A program made the translations under genes and the position numbers. A model generated the notes under the pieces. That model did not search any database. It was not told where the DNA came from and worked only from the letters and a program-made list of their open reading frames with translations. 64,000 bases of DNA from Scenedesmus sp. ARA3 (taxonomy: Eukaryota; Chlorophyta; Chlorophyceae; Sphaeropleales; Scenedesmaceae), in assembly GCA_004335835.1 (NCBI GenBank), contig RWJK01001623.1:75561-139560 (forward strand). Direction: 5' to 3'. Positions 43,696 through 54,434 of the stretch are shown piece after piece (positions within the stretch are counted from its first letter, which is position 1; every line of letters starts with the position of its first letter).

Positions 43696-44192
43696 CTGCT
43701 CTGCTGCTGCTGCACCGGAGTGCCTCTTACCCCTGCTTGCAGCCTGAAGAAAAAGGCGCTCTCTGCAGCAGCATGATCAGTGGTGCGGGCTTATGCTGCC
43801 TCAAAAGGTGGATTTTCACGGCACGGAAGCCCTGGCGTGGGCGTGTTCACTGCTGACAACGCCTTCAGCGTCTACTGGTGCATTGAATGCAACGAATGGT
43901 TAGATTGAAGCTTCAGGCATGTCCAAAGCCGATAAAATTCAACTTCTGCAACCCCTGTTCGTAACATGTCCCGCCCGCCCCTCTCCTGCTCCTTGACAAC
44001 CAGTTTATCAGCTGCTGGGCTCGTAGTTGCTTTACTTACGAGTGATTCTCGTTTCCTGGTTTACGTTATAGTTGATAAGCTCACTCAGCCGAATTCTTCA
44101 ACTGTGACAGCAGACACTGTGACTGCTGCGGCTTTGGCGTATTGCGGTGCTGGTTCCGTAGCTCTATAACACAACTTGAAGTCAGGAACCTC
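43696..44192. promoter_or_regulatory. Shared 5' region of FKBP and UTP4
   Basis: About 0.5 kb lies between divergent genes. It must contain the missing FKBP first exon or start (an ATG at 43774 begins MLLQRAPFSSG) and both promoters. No clear TATA box is seen. Confidence 0.5.
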
Positions 44193-44445
44193 ATGAAGCG
44201 GCCCCGAGAGGCCGCTGCAGACGTACCTGATGCACATGGCTTGACAGTGCTGCACAGAGTGCGGGCTTCCAGCAAGCTTGTGCCCTGGCATGTGGCGGCA
44301 GTCACCTGCATAGCAGCCTGCCCCGATGGCTCAGTGTTTGCTGCTGGCTATGATGATGGCAAGGTGGAGGTGTTCGATGGTGCGCTGTTCAACTGCCTGG
44401 CGGTGAGTGTCCTGGCAGAGTTTGGCACTTGATGCGACTGCACAG

Positions 44446-44491
<46 letters not shown>

Positions 44492-47400
44492 CATGTTGCT
44501 GCAGTTGTTGCTTAGCAGCTCACCCACAGGCTTGCCTGGCCATCATGCTCGCAGCAGATGCCGTATCACTGTGTAGCTCCACATGCATCTCTCTAGCCTG
44601 GCATGCGCACCTGACAGTGCACCTGTCTTCAGTATCTCTTAGCGTTGCATTCACCCGCCGCGCATCCCTGGCTGCCAGGCTTTAGCTGAACATCATAGTA
44701 TGTGTGCACATGCCCCTGGCTAGCCTGACACCCCCACCTAACAGACACACCCGGTTTGTCTGCCGTCACCTGCCATCTGTCTCATTTCATACTGCCGCAC
44801 CTCACCTGCAGCGCATCCCTGGCTCTGATGGCAGCGAGATCAGCAGCATAGCTTGGGCCCGGGCCCCCGGTGACGCCCACTGGCGCCTCTTCGCCTCAAC
44901 TCTGGACGGCTCACTGCTGGAGCTCTCATGCCAGCAACTGCAACCCATAGCCGCCACAGACTCCTTTGGAGGGGCCATCTGGTGCATGCGGCCAGCACCT
45001 GCAGCAGCAGGGGTTGTTACGCAGCTGGCAGCAGCGTGCGGCGACGGCAGTGTCAAGCTGTTTGCGGTGCATGGAGCAGTGGCGGGCGCAGAGTATGTCA
45101 AGTCGCTGCCAAGAGTTGAAGGCAATGTGCTGGCGCTGGCGTGGCACCCGGATGGGCGCAGCATTGTCAGCGGCGGCAGCGACGGCTGCATCCACTGCTG
45201 GGACGTGCAGCGAGGTACGTGGGGTGCGAGTGTAGAGGGGTTTGCAGTGTGGGATCATGGGGTTGTGTGGGACAGTGACACTGCATCGTCAGTGGCGGCA
45301 GCGACGGCTGCATCCACTGCTGGGATGTGCAGCGAGGTGGGCGGGGTGCGAGTGTGGAGGGAGTGCGCCCTGGAGGCAGGGTAAGGTTTTGGGGTTTGTG
45401 GGAGACAGTTTCACTGCACTGCGGCATCATTAGTTTCGGCAGCGACGGCATCTACTGCTGGGACGTGCAGCGAGGTGCGCGGGGTGGGTGGGTGGTGGCG
45501 TAGCAGCAGCAGCAGGTGTGGGACAGGCAGTGTGCAGTTCAGGCAGCATTGGTTGTAGCGACGGCTGCATCCACTGCTGGGATGTGCAGTGAGGTGCGTG
45601 GCTGCAGGACGTGTGGCAGATGTAGTGTGCGCATGAGGCAGAGTAGGATTGTGGATGTTTGGGGGTCAGTGACACTGCAGTTGCTGTGTGCCGCAGGGAT
45701 GCCGCCAGCAGCAGCCCATGTTACGATACACAAGCAGCTAGTAATAGGTTGTTAGGAGCCAAGTTGATTGTTCGGCGTTGAAACTTCCTGCGTGAATCTC
45801 ACACGCCTGCTGCTGCTGCTGCTGTTGCCTTGCAGGCACGGAGCGCCAGCGCATCACTGTCGGCACCAGCAGCGCCGCGCCGCCCTGCGTGTGGTCCCTC
45901 ACAGTGCTGCGCGACGGCACCATTGTCAGCGGGGACGGTGACGGCGCGGTGCAGTTCTGGGACGGCCGCTTTGGCACGTTGCTGGCGCGGCACCAGCAGT
46001 TTGCGGCTGACGTGCTGGCACTAGCAGCGAGCCCTGATGGCGCCAGTGTGTGGGCATCAGGCGTGGACCCGCGGGTGAGTGGGGTTTGCTGCAGAGTGTG
46101 GTGTGGCTGGTGTGTGTTGCAGTGCAGCTTGTGTGTGTGTGTGTTGATGAAAAGGGATGGTGGGTGGCGCAGCAGGCTGTGGACCTGCGTGTGGGTGGGA
46201 GGCTGGAAGCCGCAGGGGAGGGTCAGCAGGGGGCAGCAATGAGTAGTCAACATGCTGACAGTGCTGTTGGAGGCAGTTTGCGGCTGACGTGCTGGCACTA
46301 GCAGCGAGCCCTGATGGAGCCAGTGTGTGGGCATCAGGCGTGGACCCGGGGGTGAGTGGGGTTTGCTGCAATGTGTCGTGTGGCTGGTGTGTTTTGCAAT
46401 GCGGCTTGTGTGTGTGTCGCTGAAAAGGGATGGCGGGTGGCTCAGCAGGGCATGGACCCGCGGGTGGGTGGGTGGGCTTGCTGTTTGCCGCTGATTCCTT
46501 TTTGCCTGCAACACATTCCGTGGCCCAACACATGTCCATGTGAACTGTCTTTGACTTGTGCAGGTGGCGCTGTTTCACTTGGTGCCTGACAAGGCCACCG
46601 GCGCGCCCCACTGGGTCTTCTTGGACCGCAAGCAGCCCCACACGCACGACGTGCGCAGCCTCACGCCGCTGCTGCGGCCCGACAGCGATCCGCTGCTGCT
46701 CAGCGGAGGCAATGATGGCCAGCTGGTACTGTATAGCTTGGAGAGGTTCCTGAAAGAGCACCCAACAAGGCAGAGCAAGAGCCCGCAGCGGCCGCTGCTG
46801 CAGCTGGCGGCTGGGCTGGCGCCGGCGCTGCTGCTGCATGTGCAGGGGAGGACCCTCAGCCTGTGGCAGCTGGGGAGAGCCGTGAGGAGTCAGGCATTGG
46901 CTGGTGGAGATGCAGCAGGTGAGAAAACCTGAGACAACTTGAGAAAGAAAGGCTGCTGCACAGCAGGCTGTGCTCGTGGCAGCTGGGCAGGGCCGCAGGA
47001 GGCACTTGCTGGTGGGGATGCGGCATGTGAGCATGAAAGTCCTGTGATACTTGAAACAGCAGGCTGTGCGTGTGGCAGCTGGGGAGGGCTGCGAGGAGCC
47101 AGGCGCTGGGAGGCAGCGACGCAGCAGGTGACACAGAGTGAAGCAAGGTTGCTGCGCAGCACGCTGTTAGTGCTGGCTGCAGGGGCGTTATTGACGCATA
47201 GCAGCAAGTGGTATTTGTTGCCTTTCATGCTCTGTGTGTGTCGCTGCGCTGTCATTCCTGCAGGCGCTGCCAAGCACTTTGAGGGAGACCACTGGGACCT
47301 CGCAGCACTGCCTAGCCAACTGGCCAGCATCACCACACGCAGCAGCAGCCACATCGCCACAGCAGCGCTGTCGCCTGACGGCTCGGCAGTAGCAGCAGCG

Positions 47401-48420
47401 GACAGGGGCCGGCTGCGCCTCTTCAGGCTTGTAGCAGCAGCAGCAGCAGACGGTGATGATGGTGAGGATGCCGCAGATGCAGCAGCAGGGGCACTGGCAG
47501 TTCAGACAGTCAAGGTCAGCGTCAAACTGGATACGCCTGTGGTGTGCTGTGCATTCAGCAGCAATGGGCAGCTGCTGTTTGCTGCCACTGGCAGCGGCCG
47601 TGTGCTGGCAGTGGATGCTAGCAGCGGGGAGGTTGCTGCCTCGCTGCAGCTGTCACTTTCAAGCGGCGGAGGCAGCAGCAGCACCACAGGCAAACGGGCA
47701 GCAGCAGCAGCAGCATCTGGCTCCCAGGAGCAGCAGCAGCAGCAGCAGGGTCCGGCGCCGCAGCAGTCCTGGTGTGCAGGCTCGGCAGTGTATATGCCTG
47801 CAGTCAGTATGATGGCAGTGGCACCCAGCGGTCACGTGCTGGCTGTTGCAACAGCAGCGGGAGTAGAGCTGCTATCTGTACCGCAGCTGCAGCCGCGCGG
47901 CCGGCTAACCCTAGTTGGGGAGCCAGCGCCAATCACTGCACTCGCATTCAGCTCAAACAGCAAGTTCATTGCTGTGGGTACTGCCGCGAACGCAGTCACT
48001 GCATACAGCGCAGAAACTGGCATGCCTACGCAGTGGACGCTGAAGAACCACGCAGCGCTTGCGGAGTTGCTGCAGCAGCTGCCAGGAAGCATCCAGGGCC
48101 TGTCTTTCCGGCCCACCCCTGCAGAGCCGCTGTCGCTGCTGGTGCATTCGGCTGGCGGGCTATGCCACATAGACATGGCTGCAGGCCTGTCCCTTCACAA
48201 GCCTGATACAAAGCAGCCCCGCACAAAGAGGAATGCAGCTCTGTCGAAGCCAGAGGCCTGCAGTGAGCTGGGCAGGAATGGCCGGCTGCTGAAGCTGCAG
48301 CACAGCTGCCTGCTGCTGGGGCACACCAGCGCGAGTGAGGCGCTGCTGCTGGAGAAGCCGTGGGCGGAGCAGCTGCAGACGCTGCTGCCGCCGCTGTACA
48401 GGCATAGGTATGGCACCTAA
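44193..48420 (+). CDS. UTP4: UTP4/cirhin, WD40 subunit of the SSU processome
   Basis: Five exons give 787 residues: 44193-44402, 44812-45214, 45836-46074, 46564-46918, 47264-48420. Successive WD-like blades are visible: VTCIAACPDGSVFAAGYDDG, DSFGGAIWCM (as in cirhin FGGPIWSM), CGDGSVKLFAV, WHPDGRSIVSGGSDG, CVWSLTVLRDGTIVSGDGDG (split here for length), HTHDVRSLTPLL and LLSGGNDGQLVLY. The C-terminus (LEKPWAEQLQTLLPPLYRHR, then YGT) parallels the end of human cirhin. UTP4 is part of the t-UTP complex that starts 18S pre-rRNA transcription and processing in the nucleolus. Poly-Ala and poly-Gln stretches sit in the last exon. Every exon from 2 to 5 has ghost copies after it. Confidence 0.93.
44450..44490 (+). 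repeat. CAG tract in UTP4 intron 1
   Basis: About 13 perfect CAG units lie shortly after the exon 1 donor. Confidence 0.9.
45163..45600 (+). repeat. Tandem array of the UTP4 exon 2 end
   Basis: The end of exon 2 (SGGSDGCIHCWDVQR plus donor) is copied at about 45288-45335, 45430-45475 and 45550-45594, about 120-140 bases apart. Copy 2 keeps GGSDGCIHCWDVQR intact. The others have lost bases. Repeated GTGGGACAG blocks between copies show that the intron part is included. Confidence 0.88.
45997..46480 (+). repeat. 276-base tandem duplication spanning the UTP4 exon 3 end
   Basis: About 75 coding bases plus about 130 bases of intron are repeated with very high identity. The unit begins at 45997 and again at 46273. 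The second copy has a CAG acceptor context and a GTGAGT donor around an open 75-base block (46277-46351). A fragment of a third copy follows near 46451. Confidence 0.92.
46845..47130 (+). repeat. Tandem copies of the UTP4 exon 4 end
   Basis: The exon 4 end (LWQLGRAVRSQALAGGDAA plus GTGAG donor) is repeated at about 46970-47031 and 47063-47130, with substitutions. Both copies keep a GTG-type donor. Confidence 0.85.
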
Positions 48421-48620
48421 GCAGCATCAGCATTGGTGTGGCAGCAGCGTGTGCAGCCACTGCTGCCGCCGCTGTTCAGGCACCAGTAAGGCACCGGCAG
48501 GGCATTCAGACAGCAGCAGCTCTCAGGCATACATCTTGGCTGTGACGGCGGCCGTGGGCGGGGCGAGCAGCTGCAGACGCTGCTGCCGCCGCTGTACAGG
48601 CACCTGTACGGCACGTAGGC
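48346..48620 (+). repeat. Tandem copies of the UTP4 last exon end
   Basis: The C-terminal coding block (EQLQTLLPPLYRHR and YGT-stop) recurs at about 48447-48490 (degraded) and 48560-48618 (nearly intact, ending GT-stop). A trace is seen near 48715-48745. Confidence 0.88.
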
Positions 48621-50309
48621 AGCAGCAGCGGCGGTGGCGCCTTGGCGGTAGCAAAAGTAGCCGTGCTGGTAGGTGGCAGTGGATTCGATGCTAGACGAGC
48701 GGTGGTGCGTTGCGGACATCAGCAACTGCTGCTGCCGCCGCCAACGGCACTGTTCCTGGCGCGCGTGGAGGGTATACATGAGCCAGTGGCAGCAATGCCA
48801 TTGCTGCCAGTGGCAGCAGCAGCAGCAGCAGCTGGGCGTCCTTGAAGCAGTGGTCGCTCATGACCATGTGTTTGTCTTGTCACATATGTAATGCTTCACC
48901 GTGGCTTGGGCCGTTGAGAGCAAGCTTGTGTTGTAGTGCTCAATGCGATGTATTGCCATGTGTCTCAGACTTTGTAATATCACATCTTCGTGACTTGGTC
49001 ATGGTTTCTGACACCAGAAGGATACAACCAAAGGGGGCTTCATGGCCAGACACAAGAACAACGGCGTAACTGTGAAGCGAGAACCATATGTACACATATT
49101 CCAGCTGGTGGCATTACACACCTGCACAGGCTGAAACACAACGTCCAACGTGCTTTAGTTCCTGTCAAGCCAATGTGTGACCTGCATGCATGTTGTATCC
49201 CTTTTATGCACGCCGATCCCTGTCACGACATACTGAACTGCTACCAAGGCACCGCATGCCGCAAGCTTCAGCTGTGAGTGTTACATCGTCTCAGCACAGC
49301 ACTGGCATAACCGCTGTACCATCTGTTACTTGCAAGCTGCACAGTGCCTCAGGCTCACACATAGGCTATGTGACATACACACAAAAATTTACAGTAGCAC
49401 ATCGCAGCATGCTGTAGCTGTAGCCTTCACACAGAGAAGCCCGCAATACGATATACTAGTCAGCGCTGTGTGAAGCCTAGCCCTTCATTTTCTTCCAAAA
49501 GAGAATTCTCTTTTGACCCAGGCACAAGCAGACCAGCACAAGCCAACATCACTATACAAAGGCGGCTGACAGGCATTAGAAGAGCTGATACCCATGCAAA
49601 CTGCAAACACCCACAAAATCACATCAATCGCAGCAATGATAATCGCACAGTCGCCAAGCAGTCGCCCAGCACCACCTAAACAGCACAGTTTAACACCCAG
49701 CACCGCTTCACAGCATGCGTGCTGGCTACGAAGCGGACACAGAGCAGGGCGCGTGTGACTGCAGTTTTCTGCCATCGCAGCTGCCCTTGCTAACCCCAAA
49801 GTAACTGCCCTGTCACAGCCTTGCACTAGGCAAGGCATGGCATTGCCCGGAAATTCCGCAACCAATGAGCTGGCTGATGGCTGATGGATCAAGCGGTTGC
49901 CCAATGAGCCTGTCATTGGCTATGAAACGGGCTGTGTTCCCGTCGTGTAACACACACATCGTGAAAATCGTGAGCCACGAAGTCGTGCCGGCCACAACCC
50001 AAACGCGATGAGCAGCCACAAGCTTCAGAGGCTTGAGCTTGGAGGCACGGGGCCGATGGCACCATTGCTACGGCATTGAAGGTGACACAGCACGATACTC
50101 TCAGCTGACAACACACTAACAAGCTGTAGACCACAGCCTGACCAATCAAGCCACTTACAACACCACATACACTCACCACCACGGCCCAGGACAGCTGTGC
50201 CCTGCCCAATACAGCAGGCGACCGAGCTGACACTCCAACTAACACTGCACAGACAGTCACTGTCATAGCTCAGTGAGCTATGCCATGCTGCGCGTGCACT
50301 ACTTTGCCA
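48421..50309. other. Convergent gap between UTP4 and the GNAT-like gene
   Basis: After the ghost copies there is a TGTAA at 48887-48891 that can end UTP4. From about 48900 to 50300 I see no gene, only short frames. A direct repeat-like stretch with GCTGTG motifs near 50090-50260 shows nothing codable. Confidence 0.5.
48887..48891 (+). terminator. Probable polyadenylation signal of UTP4
   Basis: TGTAA lies about 470 bases after the stop, beyond the duplicated exon ends, which would then form part of the 3' UTR. Confidence 0.35.
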
Positions 50310-51798
50310 CTAGTGAGCAGGCGGGCACACGATCTTGTAAAAGTCGTCCATGCCTACCATAGTATAGCCCTGCGTCTCATAGAACCAGTGATCATAGGCA
50401 TAGATGTACACCATTGAGTTGGGACCAAAGAAGTCCATGGCAGCTTTCTCAACCAGCTGCAGCAAAGCCTTGCCATACTTCTTGCCCCTGCAGTCGCTGC
50501 GCACCTCAAGCAGCTCAACATGCAGCCCACCAGCAAAGTACGTGTCTGAGGGCTCTGCATAAGGGCAGAAGGTCCCGTTTGCACGTGTCACCAGCGAGTG
50601 GGAGCCATCAGCAGCCCTAGTGTGCAGAGAAACAGACCATGAAGCCAACGGCATGCCGTATCCATCTCCATCTATACCATGTTCTGGCTGCGTCCTGACG
50701 CACCACCACAGGGGCAACCCCGCGGCAGTGGCATTGCCGCCACCATTGCCACTGCTGCCACCACGGCCACCAACACTGCTGCCACCGCTGCTGCCACTGC
50801 CGCAGCCTGGCCACTGCCCCACAGTGAATGTGTTGCGCGGCACTGCAAACACGCGCACCCGCGAGCTCCCTGCCTCCTTGCAGATGAGGTCTGTGTCCCA
50901 CTCCATGCCTACAGCACCATCCAGGAGTGCGGCCATTACTGCGTCCTCTACCCAACGGCGCTCCTGGACACTGCCGTGGTGGTTGCGCATGGTCAGCCAC
51001 ACTAACGCGTGCGTCTTTGAGGGGTCCCAGTCACCTGACTCCCACAGCAGAGCTGAGCTGACCTCCCTCCAGTCGCCGATGTAGGAGCTGTCACCGCATG
51101 CGTGAGCCGCAGACATGTCCTCGTAGTCGTCCTCATCATACTCCTCCTCGTCGGAGCAGCCGTCTGAGCTTGGGAACTCGGGCGCTGGCTGTCCCAGCTC
51201 TCTGGCAAGGGCGGTGATGAAGGCCCTCCTCACTGGCATTGCGGGCATCTCTTTGACTGGGAGGCAGATCTGGTAGCAGACGCCAGCTTCACCTGCAACG
51301 CGGCAGCAAAGAAGAGAGGTGTGTCAGGTGATGATGGACGCTGGATGAAGCTCACTTTTGATCAGCGTGTTTCAATCGTCTGCTTGCATCTGGTGATTTG
51401 CAGCACGTGCATTGACGACACCTCAAATGGTATGTTGCCTGCCGATGATGTCGACCCACTGCAGTAAGCATGCAGGATAGTTGCGGATGTCAGCAATGGC
51501 TGCTGCTTGCAGGGCCCTAGGGTGATTTACACACACAAATGCTGTACAGCTGATGTCTGGCTCCAGATGTGCCTGGAATCTACTCACCTGGCTTCTCAAG
51601 TGCCTCAGGCAGGCCAGCGATGTCCCATGCTGACTCGTCATCACCCCAGCGAAGCTCCCAGTCAGCTGGCACTGCTGCCTGGTCAGGATCATGAGCCTGC
51701 GCAGCTGCAGCAGCTCCTGCCTGGCCAGGGCCATGAACATGAACCGGAGCAGCTGCTGCGGTAGCCGCCGCCACAGCCATGAATTTGGTGAAGGCCAT
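50310..51798 (-). CDS. GNAT-fold acetyltransferase-like protein
   Basis: Exon 1 is 51798-51588 and exon 2 is 51292-50310 (397 residues). The start was chosen at MAFTKF; a second Met seven codons on is possible. An Ala-rich N-terminus, possibly a transit peptide, is followed by WELRWGDDESAWDIAGLPE. An acidic DEEEYDEDDYED stretch and a Gly/Ser loop lie in the middle. The C-terminal part has GGLHVELLEVRSDCRGKKYG (acetyl-CoA-binding R/Q-x-x-G-x-G/A-like), KALLQLVEKAA and YAYDHWFYETQGYTMVGM. This is the strand-helix-strand pattern of GNAT enzymes. The substrate is unknown. An 87-base block (50703-50617) has a GTGCGT donor, CACTAG acceptor and matching phase, so it may be an intron; the protein would then have 368 residues. 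Confidence 0.75.
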
Positions 51799-52193
51799 GA
51801 GACCGAGCAAAGGGTTGTCGCGAAGTCTACTCGGGTTAACCAGCAACGTTGCTCAACCTGGAAAGCGAAGACAAGGATGTGTGGGTTCGAGGCATCGAGG
51901 GATGAGCAAATCCATAAGATAAATGGCATACGTGCCGCAGTATAGTTTATACGCAGCATGATGTATCGTTGGGAACTCTGAATGACCAGGCGCAACATCA
52001 GCCGCTCTCGGCAAGGCACAGCACGCACAGCACACCAAGCTTGATACCATCTGGTAAGCCAGCTGAAGAAGCCAATCACCGCACATCTTCGTAAAGTGTC
52101 CAAAAGCTCTCTCCTTATGTATTAGTCAATCGTGTCAGCCACAGAGACCCTGTCAGCCGTGCCTGATGTCAGTGGTGCTGGGCTCAGCTGCAG

Positions 52194-52956
52194 ATGTTTG
52201 TACGTAAATCCTACAAAGGGCAGTATAGAGCAAATAAAGGTGCACGGGCCTTTAATGACCCAGCGCAGTGGACGGTAAGACTCAACATAACAGTACTAGG
52301 TAGTTACGGTATGTCAGCGAGAGAAGCTGGGCTATTCTTGCTTCATCTGTGCCTCGGCGACGCGCCTGATGCAGAGCAGCCCGAAACGTGTTTCATGTTG
52401 GTGTGTGCAAGTGCCTCGTGCCGTGAAAACGTGCTCAGTGCGACAGTAAGCTGCATGTGACGGGACCGTGCGTGCCAAAACGTGCGCGCTGCAAAGATGA
52501 CCCTTGCAGGTGTCGATGCAAAAGGTGTTAACTGGAAGACTAGAGGCACCAGATCTGCAAAAAGCAGTTGGGACTGTTGGCGTCTGGCTCGTGGTTTGTA
52601 TGTTTGTCAGCTGTGACTCACAGCCTCGGAGGCGGTACAACTGTCCATCTCACCTCATCTCTGGTGCCAAGCCCACGCAATGCATCACAATCATATACTT
52701 ACTTTCGCAAACTTTCGTAAAGACTGGAGCTGTGCCACACCAGAAGGAGGATGGCCGTGTGACGGCAGTACCAGCAACTTGTTGCACTCTGCTGCATCAT
52801 GATGACATGCAGGTTCAAATGCTTCAGCAAGGGCTGCATGAGCACCATCAGAAACGGCCTTACGATGCATTTGCAACGCGTTTGTCGAATGCGCAAGCCT
52901 GCCAAACCACACGCTGTGCTACGCACGCAATACTTGATCAGGCACTGCAGTCATGA
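52194..52956 (+). CDS. Doubtful two-exon hypothetical protein
   Basis: A possible first exon, 52194-52274, codes MFVRKSYKGQYRANKG and AFNDPAQWT before GTAAGA. A second, from 52510 after CCTTGCAG, continues in phase 0 with VSMQKVLTGRLEAPDLQKAV and a hydrophobic GVWLVVCMFVS stretch, staying open to 52956. The first 60 residues look protein-like, recalling small mitochondrial membrane subunits. The rest looks like chance sequence, so a further splice or a shorter gene is possible. I recognise no family. Confidence 0.22.
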
Positions 52957-53360
52957 CCCTCAGCAGTTTGATCGACTCGCACGCACACACACACAGATGT
53001 CAAATCTTTGCTACAAACATCTGCAGATTTTAGCAATTGCGCAGCTGCACCTGTTGAAACTGCAGATTGAGACCATCAATGCCAGCTCAGGCATACAACA
53101 GCAGCCCATATACGCTTGAGCAATAGCAATCCTGAGCATGACAATAATGACACGAACAGGCGTAGCCTGCAAGGCCGTAACACCAGTCAAGAAAGCATAG
53201 AATATATATTCAGCTTCACAGTGAACGCAGGCCACTGGTGCCCTGTGTATCGACAACTTGTAGGCTTGTAGGCTATAGGCTTGAAAGCACAACTACATGG
53301 TGCACCAGACGCAGCTTGCTGCTGCACTCACTGCAGGTACACTCCTGTGCCGTGTCCTTG

Positions 53361-53361
<1 letters not shown>

Positions 53362-53448
<87 letters not shown>
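53362..53448. repeat. (CTG)29 trinucleotide tract
   Basis: Twenty-nine perfect CTG units are followed by CCGCTG and CCG interruptions. This is the longest uninterrupted triplet run in the window. It lies beyond the ghost copies of the cytochrome synthase last exon; on that gene's strand it reads CAG. Confidence 0.97.
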
Positions 53449-53450
<2 letters not shown>

Positions 53451-53509
53451 GCTGCCGCTGCCGCCGCCGCGGCGCTGGTCTGCAGTACACATTCGCCGCC
53501 GCATTACAC

Positions 53510-53841
53510 TGGGCAGTTGCTGCTGCTGCCTGTGCTGGTGCAGTGCCGAAGCGCCCCGAGGACGTCCCAGTCACCGGCAAGGCAGCCCCCACTCTGCCAT
53601 CTTCCCCTACACGCCCATCTCTCCGCAATATCCAGCTGCCACTGTTGCTCAGCAGTGCCGCTGCGCTGCTGATGCTGATGCTGCTGCGGCGGCGCTGGAG
53701 GGTGAAAGGCGCTAGCGCCCTGTCACGACTGCGCAGTCGCTACTGCTTGCGCTGCTGGTGATCTCCCACAGGCCTCAAGTACGTGCCAGTAACCTGGCAA
53801 GGCAGCTAACCTCATATACACACCCATAATCACGCGATGCA

Positions 53842-53872
<31 letters not shown>

Positions 53873-54434
53873 AGTGGGCGGAACGACTGCCCCGTAGCTG
53901 CCTGCGCTGCTGCTGGCGCGCTGCCGAAGCGCCCCGAAGACGTGCCCGTCACAGGACACGGCAGGCCCCACTCCGCAAAGTTCCTGTACACCCCCATCTT
54001 CACCCGGTCGATCGCTGCCTGCGGCGAGTCCAGCGCAGGCCGAGTGACAACTTCCAAGGCCTCGGCGCTGCCCCTGCTGCTGCAGCTGTTGCTGCAGCGC
54101 TCATGTGCAGGCTACGCTCGCACCCTATTACGACTGCGCAGTTGCTGCTGGTGCGCTGCCAAAGCGCCCCGAGGACGTCCCCGTCACTGGGCACGGCAGC
54201 CCCCACTCCGCAAACTTCCTGTACACGCCCATCTTCACCCGGTCAATTGCTGCCTGCGGGGAGTCCAGCGCGGGCCGAGTGACCACCTCAAAGGCCTCTG
54301 CGCTGCCTGCCTTGTCGTCGTAAAAGTAGAAGTCGATCACGTAGCGCACCTCGCTGCCGCAGCGGTCAACGACCCAGTCGTGCCGGTCAAACGGCAGCTC
54401 ACCCGTCAGCCAGCTGCGTATCCGCGCCAGGGGG
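53510..54434 (-). repeat. Amplified last exon of holocytochrome c synthase (three ghost copies)
   Basis: The real last exon (54434-54128) is followed on the minus strand by copies at about 54078-53905, 53836-53761 and 53626-53525. The first ghost keeps [20 protein letters not shown] through [12 protein letters not shown]. The second is much degraded. The last keeps [15 protein letters not shown]. Spacing is about 170-235 bases. Confidence 0.9.

Larger units (their letters stand above)
51799..53500. other. Upstream region of the GNAT-like gene
   Basis: About 1.7 kb contains the GNAT promoter, a doubtful plus-strand two-exon frame (listed separately) and a 29-unit CTG tract (listed separately). 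No other feature is supported. Confidence 0.45.

Noticed and set aside
53525..54078. A second holocytochrome c synthase gene
   Set aside because: Only the last-exon segment is repeated. No upstream exons accompany the copies.
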